Under the pieces are notes generated by a model, which searched no databases, was not told the DNA's origin, and was given only the letters and a program-made list of their open reading frames with translations. A program made the position numbers and the translations under genes. A DNA stretch of 64,000 nt from Dipteronia dyeriana. Lineage: Eukaryota; Streptophyta; Magnoliopsida; Sapindales; Sapindaceae. The DNA lies in the NCBI GenBank assembly GCA_032871835.1, contig CM065301.1:28776405-28840404 (forward strand), read 5' to 3'. Shown piece after piece: positions 11,901 through 23,200 of the stretch; the first letter of the stretch is position 1; every line of letters begins with the position of its first letter.

Positions 11901-13109
11901 ATACACTTTCTCGAGAAGCTTTAGTTTCCTTAGCCTGGTTGGTTCATCTGTTAAAGAATCAGCTTCCTGATTATACCACACCTTCAAATGTGAAAGATGT
12001 GGAGAAAACAGATAGTCCCAAAGTTCAGGTAACAAAGTTGTTCGCGCCAAGAACGGCGAATCACAAAACACTTGTAAAAGATGCTTGGCTGAGATCCTGT
12101 CTTTCTTTTGTAGCTTATAAATCACACCTAGGTAGAGATGAGCACAGGCTGAAAGCTTAGAGTTTGGAACCACAGATGTAAAACCATCCTTCAAATCATT
12201 TGAATTCAACCCTGTAATCACACTAAGCTGCAGCGAAGCTTTTTTCAGTTCTTTTACACTCGCAGACTCCTCAGCAGCTCTTTCTACAGTTTCAATTGCT
12301 TGTTCAAGGTTGGATATTACCTTGCTTTCATTGTTGTTTTCTTCTCCGAGTTCACCGTTATTAAGGGAAGAGAAACAAGTACGGTGAAGGGTGGTGCGGA
12401 AATCCTCATCTTTGAGAAAACGTTTGATGTAACCAGTAAGGATCGAGACCATGGCTTGTACAGCAACTTCATCAAGAGCAGGCTCAGAAACCGGAGGAGT
12501 ATCTTCAGTCCGTTTCCTATTCCGTGAACATCTATAAGATCTGTCATTATTGGTATCAGTCTGTTTCAAGCTTTTCCTACTGTTATCACTTCGAAGCAGA
12601 TGTTCGTTAAAACTCTTACTTTGCCTCTGACCTGCCTTTCTATCCTCCACAGACCTCCCTTTGTATCTCTCTTGTCCTACAATTGCTTTGGAATACGTTT
12701 CCCTCATCTCCGAGATATTCACATCATCGGAATATATATTCCCTATTCTCTCACTTTCTCCCATACCAACCTCAACTATCTCATTAGAGCCTCTTCCTGC
12801 AAGTCTTCCCCTATGTTCTTTCTTTGATCCTCCATCTACCGTTTCTCCTCTTATAAGATTGTCCCTTGGTCTTCTACCAACAATACTACCAATTCTAGGC
12901 AATTCACCTCTCAAAGCATATTCAGAAACATTAGACCTTGCCCTCTCAGTCCTGCTTTTGTTACTTGAAAACGAAGCTCTTCTGCTTTGGTCGTTAAAAT
13001 GGGAAAGAGGCATAGACAAGATTTCTTCTTTGAAAGAAGATCTCGAGCACCGTGAACTTCTTCCCTTAAATCCTTCCTCTGCAAGAAGCTCCTCCAAAGA
13101 TGAAGCCAT
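2939..13109 (-). CDS. U-box E3 ubiquitin ligase, LIN/CERBERUS-like, 8 exons
   Basis: Exons on the minus strand: 13109-11487, 10805-10511, 10453-10421, 10331-9683, 9503-9359, 9191-8931, 8048-7739 and 3057-2939. Every junction is GT-AG and the phases agree (3,435 nt, 1,144 aa). The ATG at 13109 begins [14 protein letters not shown]. The first 540 residues are Ser/Arg-rich and then helical. The U-box is at about residues 665-738, with [21 protein letters not shown] and CPVTGK, and is followed by ARM-like helices to the end. The family transfers ubiquitin from E2 enzymes; LIN and CERBERUS act in rhizobial infection, but that role cannot be assumed here. WD40 blades, present in classical members, are absent. 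Intron 2 is only 57 nt. Intron 6 holds a MITE and intron 7 a Copia element. The last exon rests on phase agreement and an in-frame stop, so it is the least certain. Confidence 0.85.
3238..3390 (-). repeat. 3' LTR of the Copia element (153 bp)
   Basis: TG...CA bounded. It differs from the other LTR by about two substitutions and a 7-bp indel in a CTACTAA-type repeat. Confidence 0.92.
3398..6761 (-). pseudogene. Broken Copia pol polyprotein
   Basis: Reading 5' to 3' on the minus strand: a protease remnant with [10 protein letters not shown] (about 6660), the integrase C-terminal part with [16 protein letters not shown] and FMSMDVTFF (5400-5500), reverse transcriptase with [10 protein letters not shown] (about 4310), and RNase H with [15 protein letters not shown] and [12 protein letters not shown] (4060-3600). 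A tail before the LTR reads [10 protein letters not shown]. Stops and frame changes separate every piece, so no functional polyprotein can be made. Order and motifs fit Ty1/Copia firmly; the lineage within Copia was not determined. Confidence 0.88.
6940..7265. other. GC-rich insert-like stretch inside the Copia element
   Basis: About 325 bp rich in CGGCG and CCGCC words lies where gag would be expected, in otherwise AT-rich DNA. Open frames run on both strands but none gave a recognisable domain. It could be a captured host fragment or a family-specific leader. Confidence 0.4.
7476..7489 (-). other. Primer-binding site of the Copia element
   Basis: The minus strand reads TGGTATCAAAGTGG directly after the LTR. 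This resembles the initiator tRNA-Met site (TGGTATCAGAGC) usual in Copia elements. Confidence 0.8.
7490..7649 (-). repeat. 5' LTR of the Copia element (160 bp)
   Basis: Nearly identical to 3238-3390. On the minus strand it is followed at once by the primer-binding site. Confidence 0.92.
8127..8631. mobile_element. MITE with TAA duplication in intron 6
   Basis: The left terminus is CACTATGTTTGGTTTGATGG. The right terminus is its inverse, CCATCAAACCAAACATAGTG. Both are flanked by TAA (8124-8126 and 8632-8634). The arms extend inward as purine-rich GGAAAGGAAAGG on the left and pyrimidine-rich sequence on the right, so the 505-bp element can fold back. A 3-bp TAA duplication fits PIF/Harbinger. 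No coding capacity. Confidence 0.8.
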
Positions 13110-13119
13110 TTGTGCCAAT

Positions 13120-14398
13120 GCTAGAATACTCCTCTACACTGATATATATATATCCAGAAATGAAATCAATGCTCCTCTCTCGCTTTCAATAAAACAATAA
13201 TAAAAGAAAAAAAAAAACAGAAATTTGAACATTTCTACGATAAAAGTTGGAGGAGAAAAGGGATTGAATTCATATAAAATAGTACTCAAATTAATGTAGT
13301 GGAAAACTAAACACTTCAATCAGACCCCAAAACATAATTCCATCCAGTACTGAAATTCACTTAAGAAATGGCATATTCTCTTAACAAAAGACACATTTAA
13401 GCAATCCAATAAAAAGGTTTCACTTAAACTACCATAATTACAAAGTAGAAATAATATGTTAATTGAAAAGTTAATTCTTAGTGCATGGTCTCTCTAATTA
13501 ACAACCACTCACAGGCTCAGAGATAAGATTCTGCAAAAAAAGTGCATCAATCTCCAAAACAAAATAGTGAATGAGAGAAAGCCATCTATATCACCTCTAT
13601 TAACTTCATCCATTGATCAAACACATGATTGGCCAGAACCTGACCCCCATTGTTTTTAACTTAAATCGAAGAAATTGAACTAATTAACTAAATCAGAAAA
13701 AGAAAAAAAAAATCTTCTCAATTCAAACATACTTTCACCATTTCAAAACAACATGAAACCAATGAGTACAAACATAAAAACTAGTAGTGATTTGTGAATT
13801 GAACTTCTATAATCATCAAAAACAGAACAAATATATATGCATACAAGAGCATAACATAACAAAAACACCTAAAGCTCTCACCTTGAAGCTGGTTTTCAGG
13901 ACCCAACTTCACAAACTTCTCACATGAAAAACTCTCCCCTGCTTTGATTTTGTCATCACACAACCAGGTCAAGACTTGTTTGCACAGAACTAATCATATG
14001 GGTCCTTTTATTTATTTAATTATTTTTTTTCATTTTTGAGTTTGGACGATGATTATTGAGACAAGAATAGAATGAAGGAATATTGAAGAGGAATCTTTGA
14101 GATGATGATTGAAGAGGACAATCCATTTGAGGGAGGTTTGAGTTTGTAAAAAGTGAAGGACTGCAGAAGCAAAAAAAAATAAACAATAAACAGACAGATA
14201 GAAAGATATTTGATGTGAAGCGACAAAAATGGAGAGAGTAACAATAGGCAACAAGGCATGAACCGGAGGGAAATAATGACAAATGAAAAATGACAAAAAC
14301 TGTGTAGTGTGTACAGTTGTTGTTCAAGTGAAACTGGAGACTTCAGTTGAGTTTCATATGACTTTGTCATCGTGGGGTTTTTCTTTAAAATATAATAC
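13120..14398 (-). promoter_or_regulatory. 5' UTR and promoter region of the U-box gene
   Basis: Upstream of the start codon the minus strand has a donor-like CTTCAAG/GTGAGAG at about 13881 and an acceptor-like ATCAGTGTAG at about 13131. A non-coding first exon around 13882-14000 with a roughly 750-bp 5' UTR intron is therefore plausible. No TATA box was assigned with confidence. The rest is AT-rich and has no recognised gene. Confidence 0.35.
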
Positions 14399-14567
14399 GG
14401 GCAAATTACACAAAATAAACCTGAATATTATGCATATTATGCATAATTACATAGACACTGTAGTCAGACATCATTCAACGAATCAAGGGGTAATCGGTGT
14501 TATTATGATATTTTCCCGTTTCCGTATAATTATACTTATGGCCAGGGTAGGTTACTGTAGTTTGCCC
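14399..14567. mobile_element. Short MITE related to the 486-1521 element
   Basis: It starts GGGCAAATTACACAAAATAA and ends with the inverse type, GTAGTTTGCCC. The arms are about 55-60 bp and imperfect. The outer 15 bp resemble the termini of the larger element at 486-1521, so the two are probably one family with different cores. Confidence 0.65.
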
Positions 14568-14671
14568 TTCAAAAATTTATTTCTTTTAAAGTTAATTGCA
14601 ATAATAACCCTTACGTTTTGCAATAACAAAAAATAACGTAATTTTGCTTTATTTACGGTAATATGTCTTTG

Positions 14672-15394
14672 GCTCAGTTTGGTATTGCTGTGCTGTGGGG
14701 AGAAGTGCTTTTAAAATTACTGTTGGGGGAATTGCTGTTGGAATTGCTGTGGGAAGAATCAGCTGAGTGTTTGGTAAACTGATTTTCAAAAATGCTGTGA
14801 GAACTAAAAGCAATTTCAATGTGTTTGGTTAACTGATATAAAAAGTGTTGTGAATGTGTAAAATTACTAAAAGGATAAAGACATCTAAATGGTACTAATT
14901 TGCTATACTTTATATTTTTCTTGTTTATTTGTATTTAGTGTTAAGTATTATATAATTATGGTACTTTATTGAATTAATTAGCCCCATTTTTTATTCTACT
15001 TTATTTAATTAATTAGTCATATTTATTTATTTATTTCTTTATTTATTTTATTCTACTTTATTTTTTATTTTATTTTTATTTTACTTTATTGAATTAATTA
15101 TTGGCAACATTTTTTTTATATAAAAATATAAGTCCAATTTTTTTTGTTAAATTTCGTTAAAGGCAAGGACAAAGTTGGAAAGTTAGTAAAATTTCATTTA
15201 ATATCACTGTAGCGCGTTTTCTAAAAGCAGAAGCCAAAATCCAAAAGCATGTATTTGTAGCTTCTCAAAAACTCAGTTGGGAGAAGCTAAAATTGATCAA
15301 AAGCACTTCCCCACAATTTTACCAAACACTCTGTCTGAGGTCCAGAATCACTTTTGACCCCAAAAGCAGCTAGGGAAGCAATGTCAAACTGAGC
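14672..15394. mobile_element. MITE, about 720 bp
   Basis: The left terminus is GCTCAGTTTGGTATTGCTG. The reverse complement of the right terminus is GCTCAGTTTGACATTGCTTC. The arms stay similar for about 40 bp, both running into an AGCTTTTGGGG-like stretch. No protein is encoded. The target duplication is unclear, so the superfamily was not assigned. Confidence 0.65.
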
Positions 15395-16285
15395 ATTTGA
15401 CTAGTTTGTCCATAGTTTGACCAAAAAGAACCAATTACCCTTCATCCTTCAATATTTTATTAAGGTGTTGATATAGATACCCATAAAATTTATTAGTATA
15501 TTTATATTTTATTAAAAAAAATATAAAAATATTCCAATAAAAATTTACCGATAAAAACAAATTACTTTAATTAAAAAAAACCAAATAAGATATACACTCA
15601 TTAATTACACTCATATTTTCAACTATATTTCTTTATTAAAAAAATTTATCTTTAAAAAAAAAACTTATGATAAACCCTAACATATGATAAACCCTAATCT
15701 TTATGATAAACTCTAATTAAACTCTAATTTTATTTCAAAGTATCAAACTTTCTTATCATCACGTGATTATCATATTGTTTTTATCTTTCGTTTATGTATA
15801 ATTATGAACTCTATCAATAAACAAAATATTTTTTTACCATAACTGTGGATATCAACAAGGTTTTTTTTTTGAAGATAATCGTAGACATCAATAAAGAAAA
15901 ATTAAGATAGCTACATAAATAAGATAATTACATATAGAAAATCTCTTGACTCCAGATACGGTTCCACATATTCCGTTATATAAGGCTCCTACATTCTAGA
16001 TATTTTTAAAATTAAATTGGACCATCGTTAAAAAGAGGATTTGATTCCAAAAAAAATATTTTTTTTTTTATATAAAAATTATGTGTAATAATAATGTAAG
16101 AGTGTTTATAAATAATATGTATTAAAATGAAGGGTAATGTTAACTTGTGCCCTAGTTAACAACTACTTTTTTACTATAAATATAAATAAACATACATATC
16201 GATGCATGTATTTATTATCTTATCACAATAAATATAGTGTCTATTTTCTATTTATAGTAAAAAAAATGGTTATTAACATGTGTTC
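15395..16285. other. AT-rich intergenic sequence, nothing recognised
   Basis: Very AT-rich with poly-A and poly-T tracts. No coding frame or paired repeat was found. Confidence 0.55.
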
Positions 16286-16288
16286 TAA

Positions 16289-17688
16289 GGGTGCGTTTGG
16301 TACGAGTATGGGACAGGACGGGACGGGACTGGACTGGACTGGACTGGACAGAACAGTTGTTCCATATTATGTTTAGAACGTCTGGGACAGAACTGTTAAC
16401 TGTACTATAGTACGTTTGGTACGACTGTGACATGACAGGACAAGAGGTTCAAATGACTAAAATACCCTTATTGTCATACCTAATGTTTATAAACAATTTT
16501 ATTAAGTTTGAAGACTAACTCATAAAATCTGGAAAACCAAACTCCAACATAAAATCACAAGATCTGGAAAAAAATTATAACACTCCACAGAAACAAAAAT
16601 GATCACAAGATCTGGAAAAAATGCTCAAAGATCTGGAAAAAATGTCCAAACAAACTGGAAATTTCACTTCAAGGACTTCCATCGAATATATCCACTAATT
16701 CCCATCAGAGGAAACAAAACAAGGATTAGAAGAGCCAATTCCCAGTTTGATTTGAAAGCAATTACCAAGCCTGCAACTACTGTTGCAATGTTCTGAACAA
16801 GCAAAGCCAGTGCATCTCCAACCAAACTTCGCACCGCAACTGCATCTGTGGTAAGCCTTGCACCGATTGCACCACTATAATGCTCAGCTTCATCAAACCA
16901 ACTTATCTCCATGTACACCACTTTCTCAAAGCACATTGATCGGCGACTACAAGCCAAGAAACACCAAACCACCATCATCAACACCAACAACAAGCCAAGA
17001 AACACTGCACCAAGACCAAACCCGAGCACGGATTCGGACCACCAGATTCAGACCCTGCGCCGGCAAACCAAGTCGGTAACGAAACTGGAACCCAATCGCT
17101 CAGATTCCCCAAAATTCCACAACATTTGTTCAATTCCACAAAAATCATCCTAATAATTAATTTGTTCTTAAATCAATCAACACACAAAAAAATCTTGAAA
17201 ACAAACAGAGAAGAAATGAAAAATTTGGAAAAATTGATTTCCCACAAATCATCATCATCATCATCATCATCATCGACGATCAAGATTTTAGGTGTCGTTT
17301 TGGTGGTGGCAGTTCTCCGGTGGGAAGATCATCGTGATTCGGCGGTTTTTGGGTGCACCGACAAAGCAAGTCGGCGACGAGTAGCGACGGTTTGGAGAGA
17401 AGACCGGTGATCGGTTTGGAGAGAAGAGAGAAGAGAGAAGAGAGAAGAGAGAAGAGAGAAAAGAGGAAAGAGGAAAGTGGCGAGAGAGAGGTTTTAATTT
17501 ATATAGTTGTAATTTTTGGAAGTTTTGAGGGTAAAAATGTCACTGCCCTAGGGTGTGAGGTGGGACAAATTTTCATGGTTTTTGTCCCATGTTGTTTTGT
17601 CCCGTCCCATGTTAATGGTGCACCAAACGTGGGACAATAAAAAGTTGTCCTGTCCTGTCTCGTCCCGTCCTACGTACCAAACGCACTC
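16289..17688. mobile_element. PIF/Harbinger-like TIR element with a captured ABCB exon
   Basis: The left terminus reads GGGTGCGTTTGGTACG. The reverse complement of the right terminus reads GAGTGCGTTTGGTACG. TAA flanks both sides (16286-16288 and 17689-17691). Subterminal regions are rich in GGGAC/GTCCC words. No transposase is encoded. Instead the core holds an ABC transporter fragment, an ATC trinucleotide run (about 17249-17275) and a GAGAA run (about 17418-17470). This makes it a Pack-type element, one that moves host gene pieces. Confidence 0.8.
16668..16938 (-). pseudogene. Captured ABCB transporter exon
   Basis: A 90-codon open stretch reads [49 protein letters not shown] and [17 protein letters not shown]. 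These are the second membrane domain of plant ABCB (P-glycoprotein/MDR) exporters, just after its first helix, where the family reads [17 protein letters not shown]. Conservation is high and there is no internal stop, so capture looks recent or has been tolerated. Neither the nucleotide-binding domains nor the flanking ABCB exons are present. The fragment lies wholly inside the TIR element, so it is a passenger and not a gene in place. Confidence 0.85.
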
Positions 17689-17691
17689 TAA

Positions 17692-18338
17692 AGGAACAAG
17701 TTAACACAACCCTAAAGTGAATATATTTATTTCAATGAGGGTACTATTGGCATTAGGATGGTTGCTCATAGTAATATTTATTTTTTATATTTTGGACATA
17801 GGTATATTCATAAATATGGGCATACTAATAAGTTCTATGAGTGTACCTCTATTAATTATTTTAATATTATTTCTTAAATAAAGCATTAAAAACTTTAAAA
17901 AAAATCATAAATAAAAATCTGAAAAAACGGTAAGAGATGTGGTTTTCTTCGATTTTTCACAAAACTCAAACAGAACTCAACAATATTGAGCCTGCAATTT
18001 GACCAAATAAAAAAGGGAAGAAATTGAGATGCCATAGGATAGGACTTAAGAGGTCTTAAATAAATCTTAAATTCAAATATTTCTTTCTGAGTTTTTAATG
18101 GAATGGTGATAACTGTGTTGAAGCCTTTAGCTTTATTAAAGATTGTCTTTTAACAACAAAACATACAAAACCAAGTCATCACTTTTTATTTGTTTGCTTC
18201 TTCACTAAGGAAGAAGAAGATACTTTCATTTAATACAAGGTTTTCCAGAGCTCTCTTTCATTAATTCAAGGGCCTTTCTCTTAACTTTCTTGTTCTCTCG
18301 ATACTTACATTTTCTCTGCTTTTTCCTTTCAAGTTCTG
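17692..18338 (+). other. Sequence upstream of the callose synthase remnant
   Basis: AT-rich; the last 150 bp are CT-rich, as in a plant 5' UTR. No TATA box or separate gene was assigned. Confidence 0.4.
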
Positions 18339-18498
18339 GTATTGGAAGAACAACGACAAAGTCCTAGAGAGGCTGCTCAAATGGAGGGGAATCTCAGGGA
18401 GTCTATGTCCGATAGTATAGTTGTGCCTTCATTGCTTGTTGAGCTTGCACGGATTCTTCGGGTGTCTGAATCCATCAACACAAGAGTAGCTTACCTCT
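18339..18498 (+). pseudogene. Callose synthase (GSL) exon 1, first copy
   Basis: The frame reads GNLRESMSDSIVVPSLLVEL, ARILRVSE and RVAYLC, then a CTCT/GTAAGT donor. Plant callose synthases begin with [25 protein letters not shown] and NPRVAYLC, and splice at this same codon. Callose synthases are about 1,900-residue plasma-membrane glucan synthases, so this is only the extreme N terminus. The expected ATG is missing from the open frame, whose first Met is within the conserved block. The following exon lies 33.5 kb away, beyond a nest of transposons, and carries a frameshift. Confidence 0.85.
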
Positions 18499-18517
18499 GT
18501 AAGTTCATCCATCCTTT

Positions 18518-18520
18518 GTA

Positions 18521-18611
<91 letters not shown>

Positions 18612-18613
18612 GT
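18518..18613. repeat. (TA)n/(TG)n microsatellite
   Basis: About 60 bp of TA repeats followed by about 33 bp of TG-rich repeats, just inside the intron of the callose synthase remnant. Confidence 0.95.
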
Positions 18614-19329
18614 AAAATTGAGGTTTGATGCTTTATTTCTTTCATATAATTTGTAACTTCTGCCACAATTAATTTGAATTTAAATATATTTTTTTTAATC
18701 TGACACCCAAAGGGTCGGATTTGTCGTGACCTGGTGAAATTAATTGTTATATGAGAGGTCTAAAAATCTAAATCATTATCGGAGATATTTACTCCCACAA
18801 ACACCGATGGAAAATATTTATGTTAGAGAGCTTGTAGGAACTGGGTTCCTACTATGGTAAATCTAGCTCTTAGAAAAGTTCAGGTTCATTATATCTGTCC
18901 TTTTTGTGGTTGGTGTGCGGAAACAAAGAGCCATGCTCTTTGGAATTGCTCAAAATTGAATGGGGTTCATATGGACTGCGTTTTATGGAGGGTCCGTGTT
19001 GGAATGATGGGATTAGCTGTTTGGAGTTTTTGCGCTCTTGCTCTAGCAGTTTGAAAGATTCGGAAATGGCTTTTTTAAGTATTGTTTTATGGCGAGCTTG
19101 GTTCAGTCGAAATCAGATTGTGCATAGGAGTGATTTTCAGGTAGAGGAGGCTTTGGATACAGTCTATTTGTGGTCTAATAATTATGTCTATGTATAATGC
19201 TACCATTAGTGATATTGGTGGTCTAGCTAGAGCGGTGATACCAAGAGTGGTTAAATGGATGCCTCTTATGGAGGTTCTAAGGTCAATTCAGATGCAACCG
19301 TTGATGGAGTTAATCGGGTTGTGGGAATG

Positions 19330-19795
19330 TGATACGACCTCCTGTAAATCAGAACGAAAAAAAGTCGATGTAGGCCACTCTTTGAGCGAGTGTTGGCTCC
19401 TGAGAAAAGCTTGGAGAGAAAGAAATAAAAGAAAAAAACTAGAGAGAAAAAATAGAGAAGAAAAATATTCTGTAATTCATTACCCTTTCTCCAATACAGC
19501 ATAATATATATATATGTGTGTCTTTGCCTCAGCACATATTTTAGCCACGGCTCTAACATAATTAGGTTATAAAATTAAACCTAAACTCATGATTTGGAAT
19601 AAAAAAACAAAACATTTGATCAGATGGTGTTCATTGCACAAAGCCATCAAGCCATCTCGGTGCCTTCCTTTCTCGTCTCGGCCTTACCTTCAACTGGGCC
19701 GTATTCTTCCTTTCCACTTCGTGTTCCTCTTCTTCATTCGGTCCAACAACTTGTATTGGGTTTTTGTCATCACTACCATTGTTGATGTTGTATCA
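19330..19795 (-). repeat. 3' LTR of the nested chromovirus
   Basis: 466 bp. It lacks about 13 bp (GGTCCAT-type segment) and several TA units present in the other LTR, and has scattered substitutions relative to it. Confidence 0.9.
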
Positions 19796-20206
19796 TTCCC
19801 CATACCTTGTAAAACCACCTTGTCCTCAAGGTGGAAATCGGGATAAATTCGACGGAACTCAGTAAGAGACTCCCATGTCGCCTCTTCGGGTGAACTATCC
19901 ATCCATTGAACGAGGATCTGCGGTTCCACAGCACCCTAGCGTAAAATCTGTCGAGTAGCACATATTGCCAAAGGTTGGGACAAAGGTTTGTTTTGCTTGG
20001 ACTCTGGAGGGGGGGGGGGGGGGGGGGGGATATGAACGGGAAGTAGCAATACCGTGAAATGGTTTCAGGGACGAAATGTGGAATACTGGATGTATTTTTG
20101 AGTCGGAAGGTAAGTCTAAGCGGTAAGCAACTTGGCCGATACGCTCAAGGATGGTGAAGGGTCCGTAAAATTGTTTGGCTAACTTTTGGGAGGAGCGTTG
20201 TACCAC
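19690..20206 (-). pseudogene. C-terminal pol segment with chromodomain
   Basis: After a stop, the minus strand continues with [20 protein letters not shown] and [12 protein letters not shown], typical of chromoviral integrase tails. A frame change at a homopolymer run follows. Then comes a chromodomain-like [17 protein letters not shown] and FRRIYPDFHLEDKV, which runs into the LTR. Chromodomains of this type direct integration to marked chromatin. The break lies in the poly-G/poly-C tract at about 20007-20029. Confidence 0.8.
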
Positions 20207-20224
20207 CGATAATTGACGGTAGGG

Positions 20225-23200
20225 CTACAATCGAACCAGAACCTGATCGCCAACTGCAAGCTCAAGGACACGGCGATGTGCATTTACTTTTTGCTGCATT
20301 CGATTCTGAGCGGCGCGTAGATTTTCTTTTAAGGTACGAAGTAAGGTATCACGATCTACTAGGGTCTCATCTAAAGCTTGGATTGAAGTAGAGCCCTTGA
20401 CGTACATGGGGATCGAAGGGGGTAAACAACCATAGAGGGCTTGAAATGGTGACATCTTGAGTCCACTGTGATAGCTAGAATTATAACAAAATTCTACCCA
20501 ACAAAGGTAAGAAGTCCAAGCTTGAGGTCTGTCTTGTGTGAAAGCCCGAAGATACTGCTCAAGACCGCGGTTTACCACCTCGGATTGACCATCTGTTTGT
20601 AGATGATAAGATGTGTTGCGCTTCAAGGTCGTACCACTGAGTTCGAATAAATTTTTCCAAAAATTACTAACAAAAATTAGGTCACGGTCCGAAATGATTG
20701 TGCTGGGAAATCCATGGTGTTTGATTACAATTTCAGCAAACAATTCCGCAGTTTTAACAGCTGTGAAATGAGTTGGAAGAGGGCCAAAATGGGCTGACTT
20801 TGTTAAATGGTCCACGACTACTAGGATGGCTGTAAAGCCACGCGAAGGAGGTAGTCCCACAATGAAGTCTATCGTGACATCTTCCAAGACAAGTGACGGT
20901 ATCGGGAGAGGTTGAAGAAATCCAGCAGGAGCGCTGGTGGTGTATTTTGTTTGTTGACAAACCAAACACACAGCAATAAACTCTTCAACATCTCGACGCA
21001 TATGTGGCCAAAAAAATTTAGAAGCGAGGCGAACCAATATCTGTTTGACGCCCGAGTGACCTGCTAAAAGAGTGGCATGATATTCGGCTAATAAGCTCGA
21101 CTTCAACGAAGATTGAGAGCTGATGTAGAAACGGTGTTTGAACAACAAAATTCCATCTGTAATAGAGTAAAAAGAATCCATAATTCCTGTTGTTATCTTG
21201 TTATGAAGTGTAATGAGGTCTGCCAACGTTTTGTTCTCAGATCGAAGTATGTCAAGGAACTCAGAAATTGGATAACTGGCCAAAAGGAAAATCGATGAGG
21301 CAGAGGGTTGGGCTGCCAGGTAATGTTCTTGGTGTATGCGCGAAAGCGCATCAGCTGCCCGATTCAGATTTTCGGGCTTGTATTCAATTCGAAAATTATA
21401 CCCTAGTAACTTACGAACATAAATCTGTTGGTCTGGAGTTTGAATGACTTGTTGAAGTATCTCCTTGATACTTTTGTGATCCGTACGAATGACAAAGAAG
21501 CACCCAAGAAGTTATTGACGCCACTTTTGGACAGCCTCCGTTATGGCATGCAGCTCATTTATGTATGTGGATGATGCTTGAAGTCGGGGTCCCAATTTAC
21601 GGCTGAAATAGGCAATCGGAAGGCCCTCCTGCATCAATACTGCACCGATACCCACATTCAAAGCGTCTGACTCTATCACGAATTCCAAATCAAAGTTCGG
21701 AAGACGTAGCACCGGTGCTTCACTCATAGCTTTCTTTAAGGCATCAAATGCCAAAGATGCCGAAGGTGACCACCTAAAATTGTCTTTGCACAGTAAATCG
21801 GTCAACGGAGCTGCAATGGATACATATCCTTTAATGAACCGACGGTAGTAACCGGTGAGACCCAAGAAACCCCTCAATTGTTTCTGAGATTTTGGAATTG
21901 GCCAAGAGAGCATCAAGTCGATCTTAAGAGGGTCGGCTTGCACTCCCAAAGGTGTCATAATGTGTCCCAAATAATCAATGGTGTCCTGACAAAAAAGACA
22001 TTTAGACAACTTAACATAGAATTGGTTAGAATGCAAGCAACCTAAAACCAGTTGGAGATGAATTTCATGGTCCGCAATCGACGTGCTGTAAACCAAGATA
22101 TCATTAAAGAAAACGATAACGAATTTGCCCAAGTACGGGGTGAATAATTGGTTCATTGAGGCTTGAAAGGTGGAGGGAGCATTCGACAGTCCGAAAGGCA
22201 TGACAAGGAACTCAAAGTGGCCATCATATGTACGAAATGCGGTCTTATAAATGTCCCGGTTATGTATCCGGATTTGATGGTAACCGGCACGTAAGTCCAG
22301 CTTACTGAAGATCGATGCACCTCCAAGTTCGTCTAAAAGCTCGTCTATGGTAGTTATCGGAAATTTGTCTTTGATGGTAACTGCATTCAAAGCTCTGTAA
22401 TCTACACAAAAATGATATGAGCCATCCTTTTTCTTTGCCAAAAGTACTGGTGACGAGTAGGGACTCTGACTGGGTCGAATAATTCCTTGATCCAACATTT
22501 CCTTGATAAGTTTCTCCATTTCAGCCTTTTGAAAATGGGGGTATCTGTATGGACGGACGTTGATAGGGGTCGTGTTTGGTAGAAGATAAATTTTATGATC
22601 AATTATACGATGTGGTGAGAGGCTTGTCGGCGGCTGGAAAATGATCTGAAATTGCTGCAGTACTGTGTGAATGGAAGGCGGAAGCGTTGTTGGAAATTCG
22701 AGAGGATCGACGCTGGTTACCGATGTTATAACAGAAGCATCAGTGGAAAGGAGTTTATGTAATTCGAATACTCCGTTGACCTCATCCTTGTGAACTAAGG
22801 CCTGCAATTGATTGAATGAAATCTGTCGAGGTGGAAGGTCGACATCTCCTCGAAGTATTACTGTTTTACCATGCCACAAAAATTCCATCACGAGAGGGGA
22901 ATAGTCGTGGGAAACCCGACCTAGTAGTTGTAACCATTGTATACCCAAGATGACATCCAGACCTTCGATAAGAAGTACATAGAGGTCCACGTTAAATAGC
23001 TGCCCCTGCATCAACAATGCTACTTGTGGACAAAAAAATTGGCACACCAAAAAATCACCATTGCCAATATACACACGAAAAGTACTTGTAGCTTGCACTT
23101 TCAATCCGAGATTTTCAGCCAATAATGGTTCAATGAAATTGTGGGTGCTTCCGCTGTCAATAAGGACCTGAAATTGTTGATTATTGATTTCTCCGAGCAA

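Noticed and set aside
14016..14370. Three overlapping hydrophobic minus-strand frames
   Set aside because: T-rich sequence read in three frames gives membrane-like peptides. It lies in the upstream region of the U-box gene with no conserved residues.
20007..20029. Poly-G run as a G-quadruplex regulatory site
   Set aside because: It is a homopolymer within a dead chromovirus frame and more likely slippage or sequencing noise.
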